A DNA stretch of 64,000 nucleotides from Streptomyces asoensis. Lineage in GTDB: Bacteria > Actinomycetota > Actinomycetes > Streptomycetales > Streptomycetaceae. The stretch's first letter is position 1. Each line of letters starts with the position of its first letter. Of this stretch, positions 17,252 through 25,601 are shown piece by piece. A program made the position numbers and the translations under genes. The stretch spans positions 3,720,001 through 3,784,000 of the forward strand of contig NZ_CP049838.1 in NCBI RefSeq assembly GCF_013085465.1, written 5' to 3'. Below the pieces are notes generated by a model. That model had not been told where the DNA came from. It did no database searches and worked only from the letters and a program-made list of their open reading frames with translations.

Positions 17252-18643
17252 GTGGCAAACCCGGCACCAAGCAGCACCGTAGCGCCACTCGCGCCGGCCT
17301 CGGCGCCACCGCCGACGCGCCGTACGGCGTTCGCCGAGGGCGTCGACAAGGCGCGCGCGGCGGCGACCACGGAGCCGGGCCGGCTCCGCATCATCGGCGC
17401 CTTCCTCGCCCTGCTCGTCCTCGCCTTCGGCGCCGTGACGGCCTGGCAGACGACCGACCGCGCGGCCGCCGCCGACGACGTGCTGCACAAGAGCCAGCCG
17501 CTCAGCACGGCCGCGGCCGACATCTACCGTGCGCTGGCCGACGCCAACACGGCGGCCTCCAGCGGGTTCCTGGCGGGGGGCCAGGAGACGGCGGAGTCCC
17601 GGTCGCGCTACGAGGAGGACATCGACGAGGCCGCCTCCAAGCTCGTCACGGCGGCCAACAACGCCGATCCCGACTCGCCCTCGACGGCGTTCATCACCAA
17701 GCTGAACAAACTGCTGCCCGAGTACAAGGGCCTGGTGGAGCGCGCGCGGACGTACAACCGGCAGGGTTTCCCCGTCGGCGGCGCCTATCTGCGGTACGCG
17801 AACCAGAAGATGCAGGGGGAGATGCTCCCGGCGGCCCAGGATCTCTACACGAAGGAGAACCAGCGCCTCCAGGACGACTACGGCGACGCCACCCCCTACC
17901 CCTGGGCGGCGATCGCGCTGGGCGTCGTCGCGCTGGCCGGTCTCGCCTGGGCGCAGCACCGCAACTACCGCCGTACGAACCGCGTCCTGAACCACGGCCT
18001 GGTCGCGGCGACGGCGACCACCACGGTCGTCCTGCTCTGGCTGGTCGTCGGCCACAGCGTGGCCCGCGCGGGGCTCGACGACTCCTACGACCACGGCGTC
18101 CGCTCGCTGAACGTCCTGCACGACGCCCGGATCGCCTCCCTCAAGGCGCGCGGCAACGAGAACCTGACGCTGGTGGCGCGCGGCGCCGAGACGGTGAAGG
18201 TGACGGCCGACGGCGACGAGGTGACGCTCGACAAGTACGACCACGACTTCACCACCGAGATGAACACCCTCGGCAAGGGCCTCACCCTCGCGGCGAAGCT
18301 CGCCGACGACCAGGCGGGCGAGAAGCCGGTCGCGTCGGCCGAGAGCAACATGGCGGAGTGGAAGAAGCGCCACACCGCGGCCCGCGCGCAGGACGACAAC
18401 GGCAACTACGAGCAGGCACTGGCCCTGGTGATCGGCGGCAAGGACGCGACCGGCGCGTGCTTCGACAACGTCGACCAGAACCTCGCGGACGCGCTGACGC
18501 ACGAGCAGACCGAGTTCCGGCAGGCGGCCGGGGACGGTCTGGGCGCGATGACCGGCCTGCCGATCGGCGCCGCCGTGCTCGCCGTGCTGGGCGCCGCGGG
18601 CGCGGTCGTCGGCATCGGCCGCAGACTGTCGGAGTACCGGTGA
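17252..18643 (+). CDS. glnX: GlnX-type membrane sensor/transporter partner
   Basis: A 463-residue membrane protein with four predicted transmembrane helices: near residues 40-60 (IIGAFLALLVLAFGAVTAWQ), 210-232, 243-265 and at the C-terminus. Two long extracytoplasmic helical domains lie between them. In mycobacteria GlnX works with the amino-acid binding protein GlnH to signal to kinase PknG; here glnH and pknG follow in the same order. The start is GTG 17252 because GGGGGAGG lies nine bases upstream; an ATG at 17228 lacks a site. Confidence 0.8.
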   Translation: MANPAPSSTVAPLAPASAPPPTRRTAFAEGVDKARAAATTEPGRLRIIGAFLALLVLAFGAVTAWQTTDRAAAADDVLHKSQPLSTAAADIYRALADANTAASSGFLAGGQETAESRSRYEEDIDEAASKLVTAANNADPDSPSTAFITKLNKLLPEYKGLVERARTYNRQGFPVGGAYLRYANQKMQGEMLPAAQDLYTKENQRLQDDYGDATPYPWAAIALGVVALAGLAWAQHRNYRRTNRVLNHGLVAATATTTVVLLWLVVGHSVARAGLDDSYDHGVRSLNVLHDARIASLKARGNENLTLVARGAETVKVTADGDEVTLDKYDHDFTTEMNTLGKGLTLAAKLADDQAGEKPVASAESNMAEWKKRHTAARAQDDNGNYEQALALVIGGKDATGACFDNVDQNLADALTHEQTEFRQAAGDGLGAMTGLPIGAAVLAVLGAAGAVVGIGRRLSEYR

Positions 18644-18764
18644 ACAGGCGTGGGCCGGTGAACGGGCGCGGATCGGTGAACAGGCGTCTCCCGGTGGGCA
18701 GGAGCGTGTCGGTGGGCGGGGGCGAACCGGCGGAAGGAGGCGTACCGGTGGAAGGGGGCGTGAC
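18639..18764 (+). repeat. Seven-copy 18-bp minisatellite at the glnX/glnH junction
   Basis: Seven consecutive 18-bp units, the first GGTGAACAGGCGTGGGCC, run from the glnX stop into glnH. Because 18 is a multiple of three, the glnH frame stays open and encodes six-residue units (VNRRGP, VNGRGS, VNRRLP, VGRSVS, VGGGEP, AEGGVP, VEGGVT). Six of seven units supply an in-frame GTG, and unit 6 supplies AAGGAGG, so the array creates several alternative glnH starts. Confidence 0.85.
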
Positions 18765-19797
18765 GATGCGTGTGCGACGAGTGCGGGCCGGCCTGAAGGG
18801 CTGGGGCGGAGTGGGCGCGATGGCGGCCCTGTGCGCCCTCGCACTGTCCTTCGTCCTGCTGCTGCCGTGGACGACCCGGTCGCCCGGCGACGGAAGCACC
18901 GGCCGGGCCGGCCAGGGCGTCGCCGCGGGCACCCAGGCGGCCGACGCCGACTGCACGGACCCGGAGAAGCGGACGCCGACACCGTCGAGCGCGGACGGTC
19001 CGACGATCGCCGCCATCAAGGCCCGGACGGGCGAGAAGCGCAAGCTGATCGTCGGCGTCGACCAGAACAGCTACCGCTGGGGCTACCGCGACCCCAACAA
19101 CACGGGCGCGGAGCTGGAGGGCTTCGACATCGACCTGGTCCACCGGATCGCCCAGGACATCCTCGGCGACCCGAACGCGGTCCAGTTCAAGGCCATCCCG
19201 ACCAACCAGCGCATCCCGGCCATCCAGGAGGGCCGGGTCGACATGGTCGTACGCACCATGACGATCTCCTGCACCCGCCTGAACGATGTCGCCTTCTCCG
19301 CGCCCTACTTCAAGACGGGACAGCAGGTCCTCGCGCCCAAGTCCTCGACGATCAAGGGCTACGACGACACGCTGGCGAAGAAGAAGGTCTGCACGGCGAC
19401 CGGTTCGACGGCCAACACCAAGCTGGTCGACGACAAGGAGGCCGGCAAGATCGCCTCCAGCGTCGTGATCGCCGCCCCCGTGCCCAACCAGCTCGACTGC
19501 CTGGTGAGGCTTCAGCTCGGCGAGGTCGACGCGGTGGTCACCGACGGCGCGCTCGCGGCCAGTCAGGCCGCCCAGGACCCCACGGTCGAACTGAAGGGCG
19601 CCCCCTTCACGACCGAGTACTACGGCGTGGCCATGAAGAAGGACGCGACGGATCTGGTACGCCGGGTCAACCAGATCCTGGTGGAGTACCGAGCGAGCGG
19701 CTGGCAGGCGTCGTACGACAAGTGGCTGTCGGCGACACTGGGCAGTGACGCGACGAAGTCGAAGCCGCCCGCGCCGCAGTACCTGAGCACGAGCTGA
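18748..19797 (+). CDS. glnH: Family-3 amino-acid-binding protein GlnH
   Basis: A 349-residue glutamate/aspartate/glutamine-type periplasmic binding protein. The ligand fold runs from about residue 90 (KLIVGVDQNSYRWGY, then GFDIDLVHRIAQDILG, VDMVVRTMTISCTR and LGEVDAVVTD) to about residue 325. The N-terminus has one hydrophobic helix (about residues 20-40) without a lipobox cysteine, so it looks membrane-anchored and not a lipoprotein. GTG 18748 was chosen for AAGGAGG seven bases upstream; in-frame GTGs back to 18640 in the minisatellite are alternatives. Known role: ligand sensing for PknG. Confidence 0.82.
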   Translation: MEGGVTMRVRRVRAGLKGWGGVGAMAALCALALSFVLLLPWTTRSPGDGSTGRAGQGVAAGTQAADADCTDPEKRTPTPSSADGPTIAAIKARTGEKRKLIVGVDQNSYRWGYRDPNNTGAELEGFDIDLVHRIAQDILGDPNAVQFKAIPTNQRIPAIQEGRVDMVVRTMTISCTRLNDVAFSAPYFKTGQQVLAPKSSTIKGYDDTLAKKKVCTATGSTANTKLVDDKEAGKIASSVVIAAPVPNQLDCLVRLQLGEVDAVVTDGALAASQAAQDPTVELKGAPFTTEYYGVAMKKDATDLVRRVNQILVEYRASGWQASYDKWLSATLGSDATKSKPPAPQYLSTS

Positions 19798-19871
19798 CGG
19801 ACCGGCGGGCAGGACGGCGGGGCCGACGGCGGACAGAGCCGAGAGACCGACACAGCAGCGAGAGGTGATCG

Positions 19872-21209
19872 ATGGGCGTCACGGGACCCCCCGGGCCGGT
19901 GATGGACCGGGACGAGGTCGACCGTGCGCTGGCGCGGCTCGGCGCGGAGCACGAGGCGATCGAGACCTCGCTCCTCGCCCTCCAGGACCACGCGGGCCGC
20001 AGGCTCCTCGAAGGCGCCGAACTCACCGGTGTCACCAAGGAGCGCTGGGCGTCCGCGGACGCGTCGATCACGCTGCTGTGGACGTACTTCGACGCGTACA
20101 CGGACGCGCTGCGCGGCGCCCGCGACATCCGCTCGCGCCGCCGCTGGTCCAGCCGCGAGGACCTGGCGGAGCTGACGGAACTGCTGCGCGGCGAGTCGGT
20201 CACGGTGGCGGGCTCCGCCGCCGGCACGGCGGCCGCCACCGCCAACGCGCCCACGCTGCACAGCGCCGGCCGGCTCAGCCACAGCTTCTCCCTCAGCACC
20301 CTCGTCGACCGGATGAACGAGCTCTACGCGTCCTCGCTCGACATGGTCGTGACCGCCGACGCGGTGTGGTCGGCGCTGCCCGCCCGGATAGATTTACTGG
20401 CCGCGGAGCTCCAGCGCACCCGCCGGCTCGCCCACTCCGTCGGCGTCCGCCCGGGCGAGCACCCGGCGGGCGACGACCTCGAGCGGATCACCCACACCCT
20501 GACCTCCCTGCGCGAGCAGGTGGTGTCGGACCCGCTCGCCTTCTGGGTCCGCGCACAGGGCAGTTCGGCGCCGGGCGGCGGCCGTCCGGACACCACGGTG
20601 TACGACCGTGAGGCACGCGCCCTGGAGGACGTACGCCGCGAGATCGACGCCGTGCTGACGGTCCGCCAGGACGCCGAGCAGCGACTGGTGAAGCTGCGGG
20701 ACACCCTCAGCCGGGCCGACCGGACGCTCGCCGAGGCGCGCACCGCGCGCGGCGAGGTGCTCGCGAAGATCGCCGCGACGGAGGTGCCGGTGGTCAGCGG
20801 CCCGCCGACCGTGCTCCAGGAGCAGCTCGCGACGGCCGCCGAGTACCGCAGGCACGCCCAGTGGCACCGCCTGTCCCCGCTCCTGGAGTCCCTGGAGCAG
20901 AAGGCGGAGGACGAACTGCTGCGCGCCCGCGAGTCGTTGACCGCGGTCACCCAGCCATTGGCGGTCCGCGCGGAGCTGCGCGGCCGTCTCGACGCGTACA
21001 AGGCGAAGGTCGCCCGGCACGGGCTCGCCGAGGACCCGTTCCTCATCGAGCGCTACGACGCGGCGCGCCGCATGCTGTGGAGCGCGCCCTGTGATCTGCG
21101 CGTCGCCGAACAGGCCGTCCTGCGCTACCAGCGGGCGGCAGCCGAACTGCTCACGGCACCGCGCGTGCCGGAGCAGGGCGGACCTCAGGACCGTAGGGGG
21201 GAGCAGTAG
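19872..21209 (+). CDS. Coiled-coil protein of the PknG operon, contains a TTA codon
   Basis: A 445-residue soluble protein rich in charged helices, with likely coiled coils around residues 15-50, 235-330 and 355-400. There is no signal peptide or catalytic motif, and I do not recognise a named family. It sits between glnH and pknG, ending two bases before pknG, so a role in the sensing pathway is likely. Codon 175 (20394-20396) is TTA, the rare leucine codon read only by the bldA tRNA in Streptomyces, so full translation should depend on developmental stage. Confidence 0.75.
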   Translation: MGVTGPPGPVMDRDEVDRALARLGAEHEAIETSLLALQDHAGRRLLEGAELTGVTKERWASADASITLLWTYFDAYTDALRGARDIRSRRRWSSREDLAELTELLRGESVTVAGSAAGTAAATANAPTLHSAGRLSHSFSLSTLVDRMNELYASSLDMVVTADAVWSALPARIDLLAAELQRTRRLAHSVGVRPGEHPAGDDLERITHTLTSLREQVVSDPLAFWVRAQGSSAPGGGRPDTTVYDREARALEDVRREIDAVLTVRQDAEQRLVKLRDTLSRADRTLAEARTARGEVLAKIAATEVPVVSGPPTVLQEQLATAAEYRRHAQWHRLSPLLESLEQKAEDELLRARESLTAVTQPLAVRAELRGRLDAYKAKVARHGLAEDPFLIERYDAARRMLWSAPCDLRVAEQAVLRYQRAAAELLTAPRVPEQGGPQDRRGEQ

Positions 21210-21211
21210 CC

Positions 21212-23938
21212 ATGAGTCAGGCAGGGCAGGCGTGTCAGCGGCCGGGCTGCGAGGGGTCGTACGAGGATGTGGGCGGCGGCGAGCTGTACTGCGACACCTG
21301 CGGTCTGGCCCCGGTCGTCTCGTCCGGGGGTCCCGCCTCCGGGGGAGGCCTGATCGGCTCACCGCCGACCGGGGTGACCGGGGGCGGCAAGGGGTCGGCG
21401 GGCAGCGCCAGTTCACGCTCCAGCGCGCGCAGCGCCCGCAGTACCCGTACGTCGTCGCAGTCGTCGAAGTCGCGGCGCTCGGTGTCCGGGCGGCTGTCCC
21501 GGTCGCTCTCGGGCAAGTCGACGGGCCGTTCGGTGTCGGTGCGCAGCTCCGGCTCGACCGCCGGCTCCTCCGGGCGGGCCCGGCTCGGTGCCGGCCTGGT
21601 CACGGTGCCGCAGGTGCCGAGGCCCGACCCGCGCGGGATGGTGCAGGAGAATCCCGAGGTGCCGGAGCGCAAGCGGTTCTGCTCGCGCTCCGACTGCGGT
21701 GCTCCGGTGGGCCGTTCGCGCGGCGAGCGGGAGGGGCGCACGGAGGGCTTCTGCACCAAGTGCGGCCACCCGTACTCCTTCGTGCCGAAGCTGAAGGCCG
21801 GCGACGTCGTGCACGGCCAGTACGAGGTCGTGGGCTGTCTCGCGCACGGCGGGCTCGGCTGGGTCTACCTGGCGGTCGACCGCGCGGTCTCGGACCGGTG
21901 GGTGGTGCTCAAGGGCCTCCTGGACACCGGTGACCAGGACGCGATGGCCGCCGCCATCTCCGAGCGGCGCTTCCTCGCCGAGATCGAGCACGCCAACATC
22001 GTGCGGATCTACAACTTCGTCGAACACCTCGACCAGCGCACCGGCTCGCTCGACGGCTACATCGTCATGGAGTACGTCGGCGGCAAGTCCCTCAAGGAGA
22101 TCGCCAACGACCGCCGCACTCCGCAGGGCAAGCGGGATCCGCTCCCCGTGGAGCAGGCGTGCGCGTACGGCATCGAGGCGCTCGAGGCGCTCGGCCATCT
22201 GCACAGCCGCAACCTGCTGTACTGCGACTTCAAGGTCGACAACGCGATCCAGACCGAGGACCAGCTCAAGCTGATCGACATGGGCGCGGTCCGAAGAATG
22301 GACGACGACGAGTCGGCCATCTACGGCACGGTCGGCTACCAGGGCCCGGAGGTCGCGGAGGTCGGCCCGTCGGTCGCGTCCGACCTGTACACGGTGGGCC
22401 GTACGCTCGCCGTCCTGACCTTCGACTTCCAGGGCTACACGACCGTCTTCGTCGACTCGCTGCCCGACCCCGACAACATCGAGGTCTTCCGCCAGTACGA
22501 GTCGTTCTACCGGCTGCTGGTCCGCGCCACCGACCCCGACCCGGCCCGCAGGTTCGCCTCCGCGCAGGAGATGGCGGAGCAGCTGACGGGCGTGCTGCGC
22601 GAGGTCGTCTCGCTCCAGAGCGGCCGGGCCCGGCCCGCGCTGTCGACACTGTTCGGGCCGGAGGTCAAGGTCACGGACACGGAGCTGTTCCCGAAGCCGA
22701 CCGGCGAGGTGTCACGGCTGGGCGCGCGGGTCGCCGTCAAGTCGTCGCGGCTGTTCGGCGGTTCGGGCGCCGCGCCGGCCCTCACCCGCGGCGCGGGCCA
22801 CGGGACCGCGGCATCCGGCGGCACCGCTCCCGCCCTGCCCGGCGTCGCTCCCGCCTTCGCCGGCGCCGCTCCCGCACTCTCCGGCGCCACTCCCGCCTTC
22901 GTCGGCGGCCCCGGGCTGCCGGGTGCCGGCGGTGTCGCGTCGCCCGGCGCAGGAAGCACCGGCGCCGGGAGCACAGTCGCCGGGAGCACCGTCTCCCCCG
23001 GCCTCGTGAAGACCGTCCCCGCGCCCGCTGCCGCGCTCGCGCTGCCCGTTCCGCACGTCGACGCCACCGACCCCAACGCGGGTTTCCTCGCCGGCCTGCT
23101 GGCGTCCGCGCCGGCCGAGCTGATCACGGCTCTCGCGGCCGCGCCCGCACCGTCGGTCGAGACCCGGCTGCGGCAGATCCGCGCCTGGCTGGAGAACGGC
23201 GACCACCAGGCCGCCCTCATGTCCCTCCAGAAACTGGAGGGCGAACGGCCCGACGACTGGCGGGTGGTCTGGTACCGGGGCGTGACCTCGCTGGTCACCG
23301 GCGACCACGAGGGCGCCGCGCTCGCCTTCGACGCGATCTACGACGCCTTCCCGGGCGAACCCTCGCCCAAGCTGGCGCTCGGCCTGTGCGCGGAGGTGCT
23401 GGGGCAGCTGGACAACGCCGCCGAGTACTACCGCCTGGTGTGGTCGACCGACCCGAGCTATGTGAGCTCCGCGTTCGGCCTGGCCCGCGTGCAGCTCGCG
23501 GCCGGGGACCGCCGCAGTGCCGTACGGACGCTGGAGTCGGTGCCGGAGTCCTCCATCCACTACACGGCGGCCCGGGTGGCGGCCGTGCGGGCCCGACTCC
23601 GGGAGCGGACCGCCCTCGCCTCCGACGTACCCTTCCTGGAGGACCTCACCGCCGCCGCGGCCCAGGTCGAGGCGCTGGACGCGTACGGTCTGGATCCGAC
23701 GCGGCGCGAGCAGTTGTCCGCGGAAGTCCTCGGCTGTGCCCTCGACTGGATACTCTCCGGTGGCCAGGGCGCGGGCTCGGCCGCCCGGGTGCTGCTCGGC
23801 AGCGAACTGGACGAGCGGGGGCTGCGCTTCGGCCTGGAGCGCTCGTACCGCACGCTGGCCCGGCTGGCGACCGGCGGCGAGGAAAGGATCGACCTGGTGG
23901 AACGTGCCAATCGTTACCGCCCCCGGACGTGGGTGTAG
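21212..23938 (+). CDS. pknG: Serine/threonine protein kinase PknG
   Basis: A 908-residue soluble kinase. There is an N-terminal zinc ribbon (CQRPGCEG...CDTCG, residues 8-33), a Ser-rich linker, a rubredoxin-like domain (about 155-195, FCSRSDC and CTKCG), a kinase domain (about 198-475) and, after an Ala/Gly/Pro repeat linker, TPR-like helices (about 640-908). Kinase signatures match PknG: AHGGLGWVYLAVDR, VVLKGLL (catalytic Lys), YIVMEYVGGKSLKE, YCDFKVDN in place of HRD, and LIDMGAV in place of DFG. The first rubredoxin knuckle is CX4C. Known role: phosphorylation control of the TCA cycle/glutamate metabolism. Confidence 0.93.
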   Translation: MSQAGQACQRPGCEGSYEDVGGGELYCDTCGLAPVVSSGGPASGGGLIGSPPTGVTGGGKGSAGSASSRSSARSARSTRTSSQSSKSRRSVSGRLSRSLSGKSTGRSVSVRSSGSTAGSSGRARLGAGLVTVPQVPRPDPRGMVQENPEVPERKRFCSRSDCGAPVGRSRGEREGRTEGFCTKCGHPYSFVPKLKAGDVVHGQYEVVGCLAHGGLGWVYLAVDRAVSDRWVVLKGLLDTGDQDAMAAAISERRFLAEIEHANIVRIYNFVEHLDQRTGSLDGYIVMEYVGGKSLKEIANDRRTPQGKRDPLPVEQACAYGIEALEALGHLHSRNLLYCDFKVDNAIQTEDQLKLIDMGAVRRMDDDESAIYGTVGYQGPEVAEVGPSVASDLYTVGRTLAVLTFDFQGYTTVFVDSLPDPDNIEVFRQYESFYRLLVRATDPDPARRFASAQEMAEQLTGVLREVVSLQSGRARPALSTLFGPEVKVTDTELFPKPTGEVSRLGARVAVKSSRLFGGSGAAPALTRGAGHGTAASGGTAPALPGVAPAFAGAAPALSGATPAFVGGPGLPGAGGVASPGAGSTGAGSTVAGSTVSPGLVKTVPAPAAALALPVPHVDATDPNAGFLAGLLASAPAELITALAAAPAPSVETRLRQIRAWLENGDHQAALMSLQKLEGERPDDWRVVWYRGVTSLVTGDHEGAALAFDAIYDAFPGEPSPKLALGLCAEVLGQLDNAAEYYRLVWSTDPSYVSSAFGLARVQLAAGDRRSAVRTLESVPESSIHYTAARVAAVRARLRERTALASDVPFLEDLTAAAAQVEALDAYGLDPTRREQLSAEVLGCALDWILSGGQGAGSAARVLLGSELDERGLRFGLERSYRTLARLATGGEERIDLVERANRYRPRTWV

Positions 23939-23941
23939 TTG

Positions 23942-25453
23942 ATGTCCCAGATGCCCCGGCAGGCCGCCCTGCCGCCGTGTCCGAGCTGCGCTGAGCCGCT
24001 CGACGCGGCTGACCGTTTCTGTGGTGCGTGCGGATACGACCTGTCCGCCGTACCGTCGCGCCCGGACGACCACCCGACCCTCACGATGAACGGCTCGGCC
24101 CAGCCGGCCCCCGCGCAGGCCGCGGCGGGACCGACGGGGCCGACGGTGAGCGGCACGGCCGTGCCGGGTGCCGCCCTGAGCGGTATCACCGCGAACGGTG
24201 CCGGTGTGAGCGGTGCCGGTCCGAGCCGTGCCGGTGCGAGTGGTGTCGCCGCTGCGGCACTGCCGCCCCAGTCGGCCTCGGGAGTACCGGTGCCGCAGGG
24301 TTCCGGTGCGTCGGTGCCGCAGGGTCCCGGTGTGCCGCCGTCGGGTCCCGCCGCGCCGGTGCCGCCGGCCCCCGGCGCCCCGCTCCCGTCGGCTCCCCCC
24401 GCTTCCGGTGCCTCCGGTGTCACCGGAGGCGCCGGCGTCTCCGGCGTCCGGTTCGACCGGCCCTCGGAGCCCGACGAGTACGCCCTCCAGGCGCCGGACC
24501 CCCGGGTGGCCGCCGAGGCCGCCGTGGTGGCCGAGACCGCCCAGGTGTGCGTGGCCTGCCGGGCGGGCCGGGTCGACGACGACGGGTACTGCGAGAACTG
24601 CGGGCACGCCCAGCCGCGCGAACGCGACCACATGGAGCTGGAGTCGGGGCCTTTGGCCGCCGTCAGCGACCGTGGTCTGCGCCACCACCGCAACGAGGAC
24701 GCCTTCGGCCTCGGCCGCACCGCCCTGCCCGACGGCTCCCCCGCGCTCGTGGCGATCGTCTGCGACGGCGTGTCCTCCGCGACCCGCCCCGACGACGCCT
24801 CCCTCGCCGCGTCGAAGACGGCACGGGAGTCGCTGCTGGCCGCGCTGCCACAGGGCACTCACCCGCAGCAGGCCATGCACGAGGCGATCGTCGCCGCCTC
24901 GCACGCGGTCAACGCGCTGGCCGACGAGCCGGCCACGGCCCGTGAGCACGCCCCGCACCAGAACGCCCCGGCCTGCACCCTCGTCGGGTCCATCGTCACG
25001 CCAGGGCTGCTCGTCGTCGGCTGGGTCGGCGACAGCCGCGCCTACTGGGTCCCGGCGGACCGCAGTTCACCCCCGGCCCGGCTCACCGAGGACGACTCGT
25101 GGGCCGCGCAGATGGTCGCCGCGGGCCTGATGAGCGAGGCGGAGGCCTACGCCGACGAGCGCGCCCACGCGATCACCGGCTGGCTCGGCGCCGACGCCTA
25201 CGAACTGGAGCCGCACACCGCGTCCTTCAAGCCGGACCGGCCCGGCGTGGTGGTGGTGTGCACGGACGGCCTGTGGAACTACGCGGAGGCGGCCGAGGAA
25301 ATGGCCGAGGTCCTCCCGCCGGACGCCTCCGCCCGCCCTCTGCACAGCGCACGCGTCCTGGTCGGCCACGCCTTGGACGGCGGGGGCCACGACAACGTAA
25401 CAGTGGCCGTCGTGCCGTTCCCCGCCCCCGCACAGGGGGCAGGATCGGCCTGA
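23942..25453 (+). CDS. PP2C-family Ser/Thr phosphatase with zinc ribbons
   Basis: A 503-residue protein. An N-terminal ribbon (CPSCAEPLDAADRFCGACG, residues 13-31) and a second one (CVACRAG...CENCG, about 202-220) flank a Gly/Val/Pro-rich linker. The C-terminal half is a PP2C catalytic domain: SDRGLRHHRNEDAF, VAIVCDGVSS, VGWVGDSRAYWV, VVVCTDGLWN and GGHDNVTV supply the metal-binding aspartates. It begins four bases after the pknG stop (ATG 23942) and probably reverses PknG-dependent phosphorylation; that pairing is inference from the operon. Confidence 0.9.
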   Translation: MSQMPRQAALPPCPSCAEPLDAADRFCGACGYDLSAVPSRPDDHPTLTMNGSAQPAPAQAAAGPTGPTVSGTAVPGAALSGITANGAGVSGAGPSRAGASGVAAAALPPQSASGVPVPQGSGASVPQGPGVPPSGPAAPVPPAPGAPLPSAPPASGASGVTGGAGVSGVRFDRPSEPDEYALQAPDPRVAAEAAVVAETAQVCVACRAGRVDDDGYCENCGHAQPRERDHMELESGPLAAVSDRGLRHHRNEDAFGLGRTALPDGSPALVAIVCDGVSSATRPDDASLAASKTARESLLAALPQGTHPQQAMHEAIVAASHAVNALADEPATAREHAPHQNAPACTLVGSIVTPGLLVVGWVGDSRAYWVPADRSSPPARLTEDDSWAAQMVAAGLMSEAEAYADERAHAITGWLGADAYELEPHTASFKPDRPGVVVVCTDGLWNYAEAAEEMAEVLPPDASARPLHSARVLVGHALDGGGHDNVTVAVVPFPAPAQGAGSA

Positions 25454-25461
25454 GGCCGCAA

Positions 25462-25550
25462 ACAGGGAAACACCGGAAAACACGGGGAAACACGGGAAAC
25501 ACGGGAAGCACGGGGAAGCACGCGTACGGACCGGTGGGGACCGGTCCGTA
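25462..25550. repeat. ACACGGGGA-type tandem words and an inverted repeat before the VWA gene
   Basis: The 148-bp gap after the phosphatase gene starts with about six degenerate copies of an AACACGGGA word (25462-25520). It then has TACGGACCGGT-GGGG-ACCGGTCCGTA, a perfect 11-bp inverted repeat with a GGGG loop (25525-25550). The hairpin could be a partial terminator or an operator separating expression of the downstream VWA and FHA genes. Confidence 0.6.
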
Positions 25551-25601
25551 TTCAGACATCGCCCCGCGAACGTGGGGTTTTCGAGGGGGATTTGAGTAGG
25601 C

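Noticed and set aside
18640..18747. glnH start at GTG 18640 overlapping the glnX stop
   Set aside because: Possible by GTGA coupling, but the first 36 residues would be pure minisatellite; GTG 18748 has a perfect ribosome site. Kept as an alternative.
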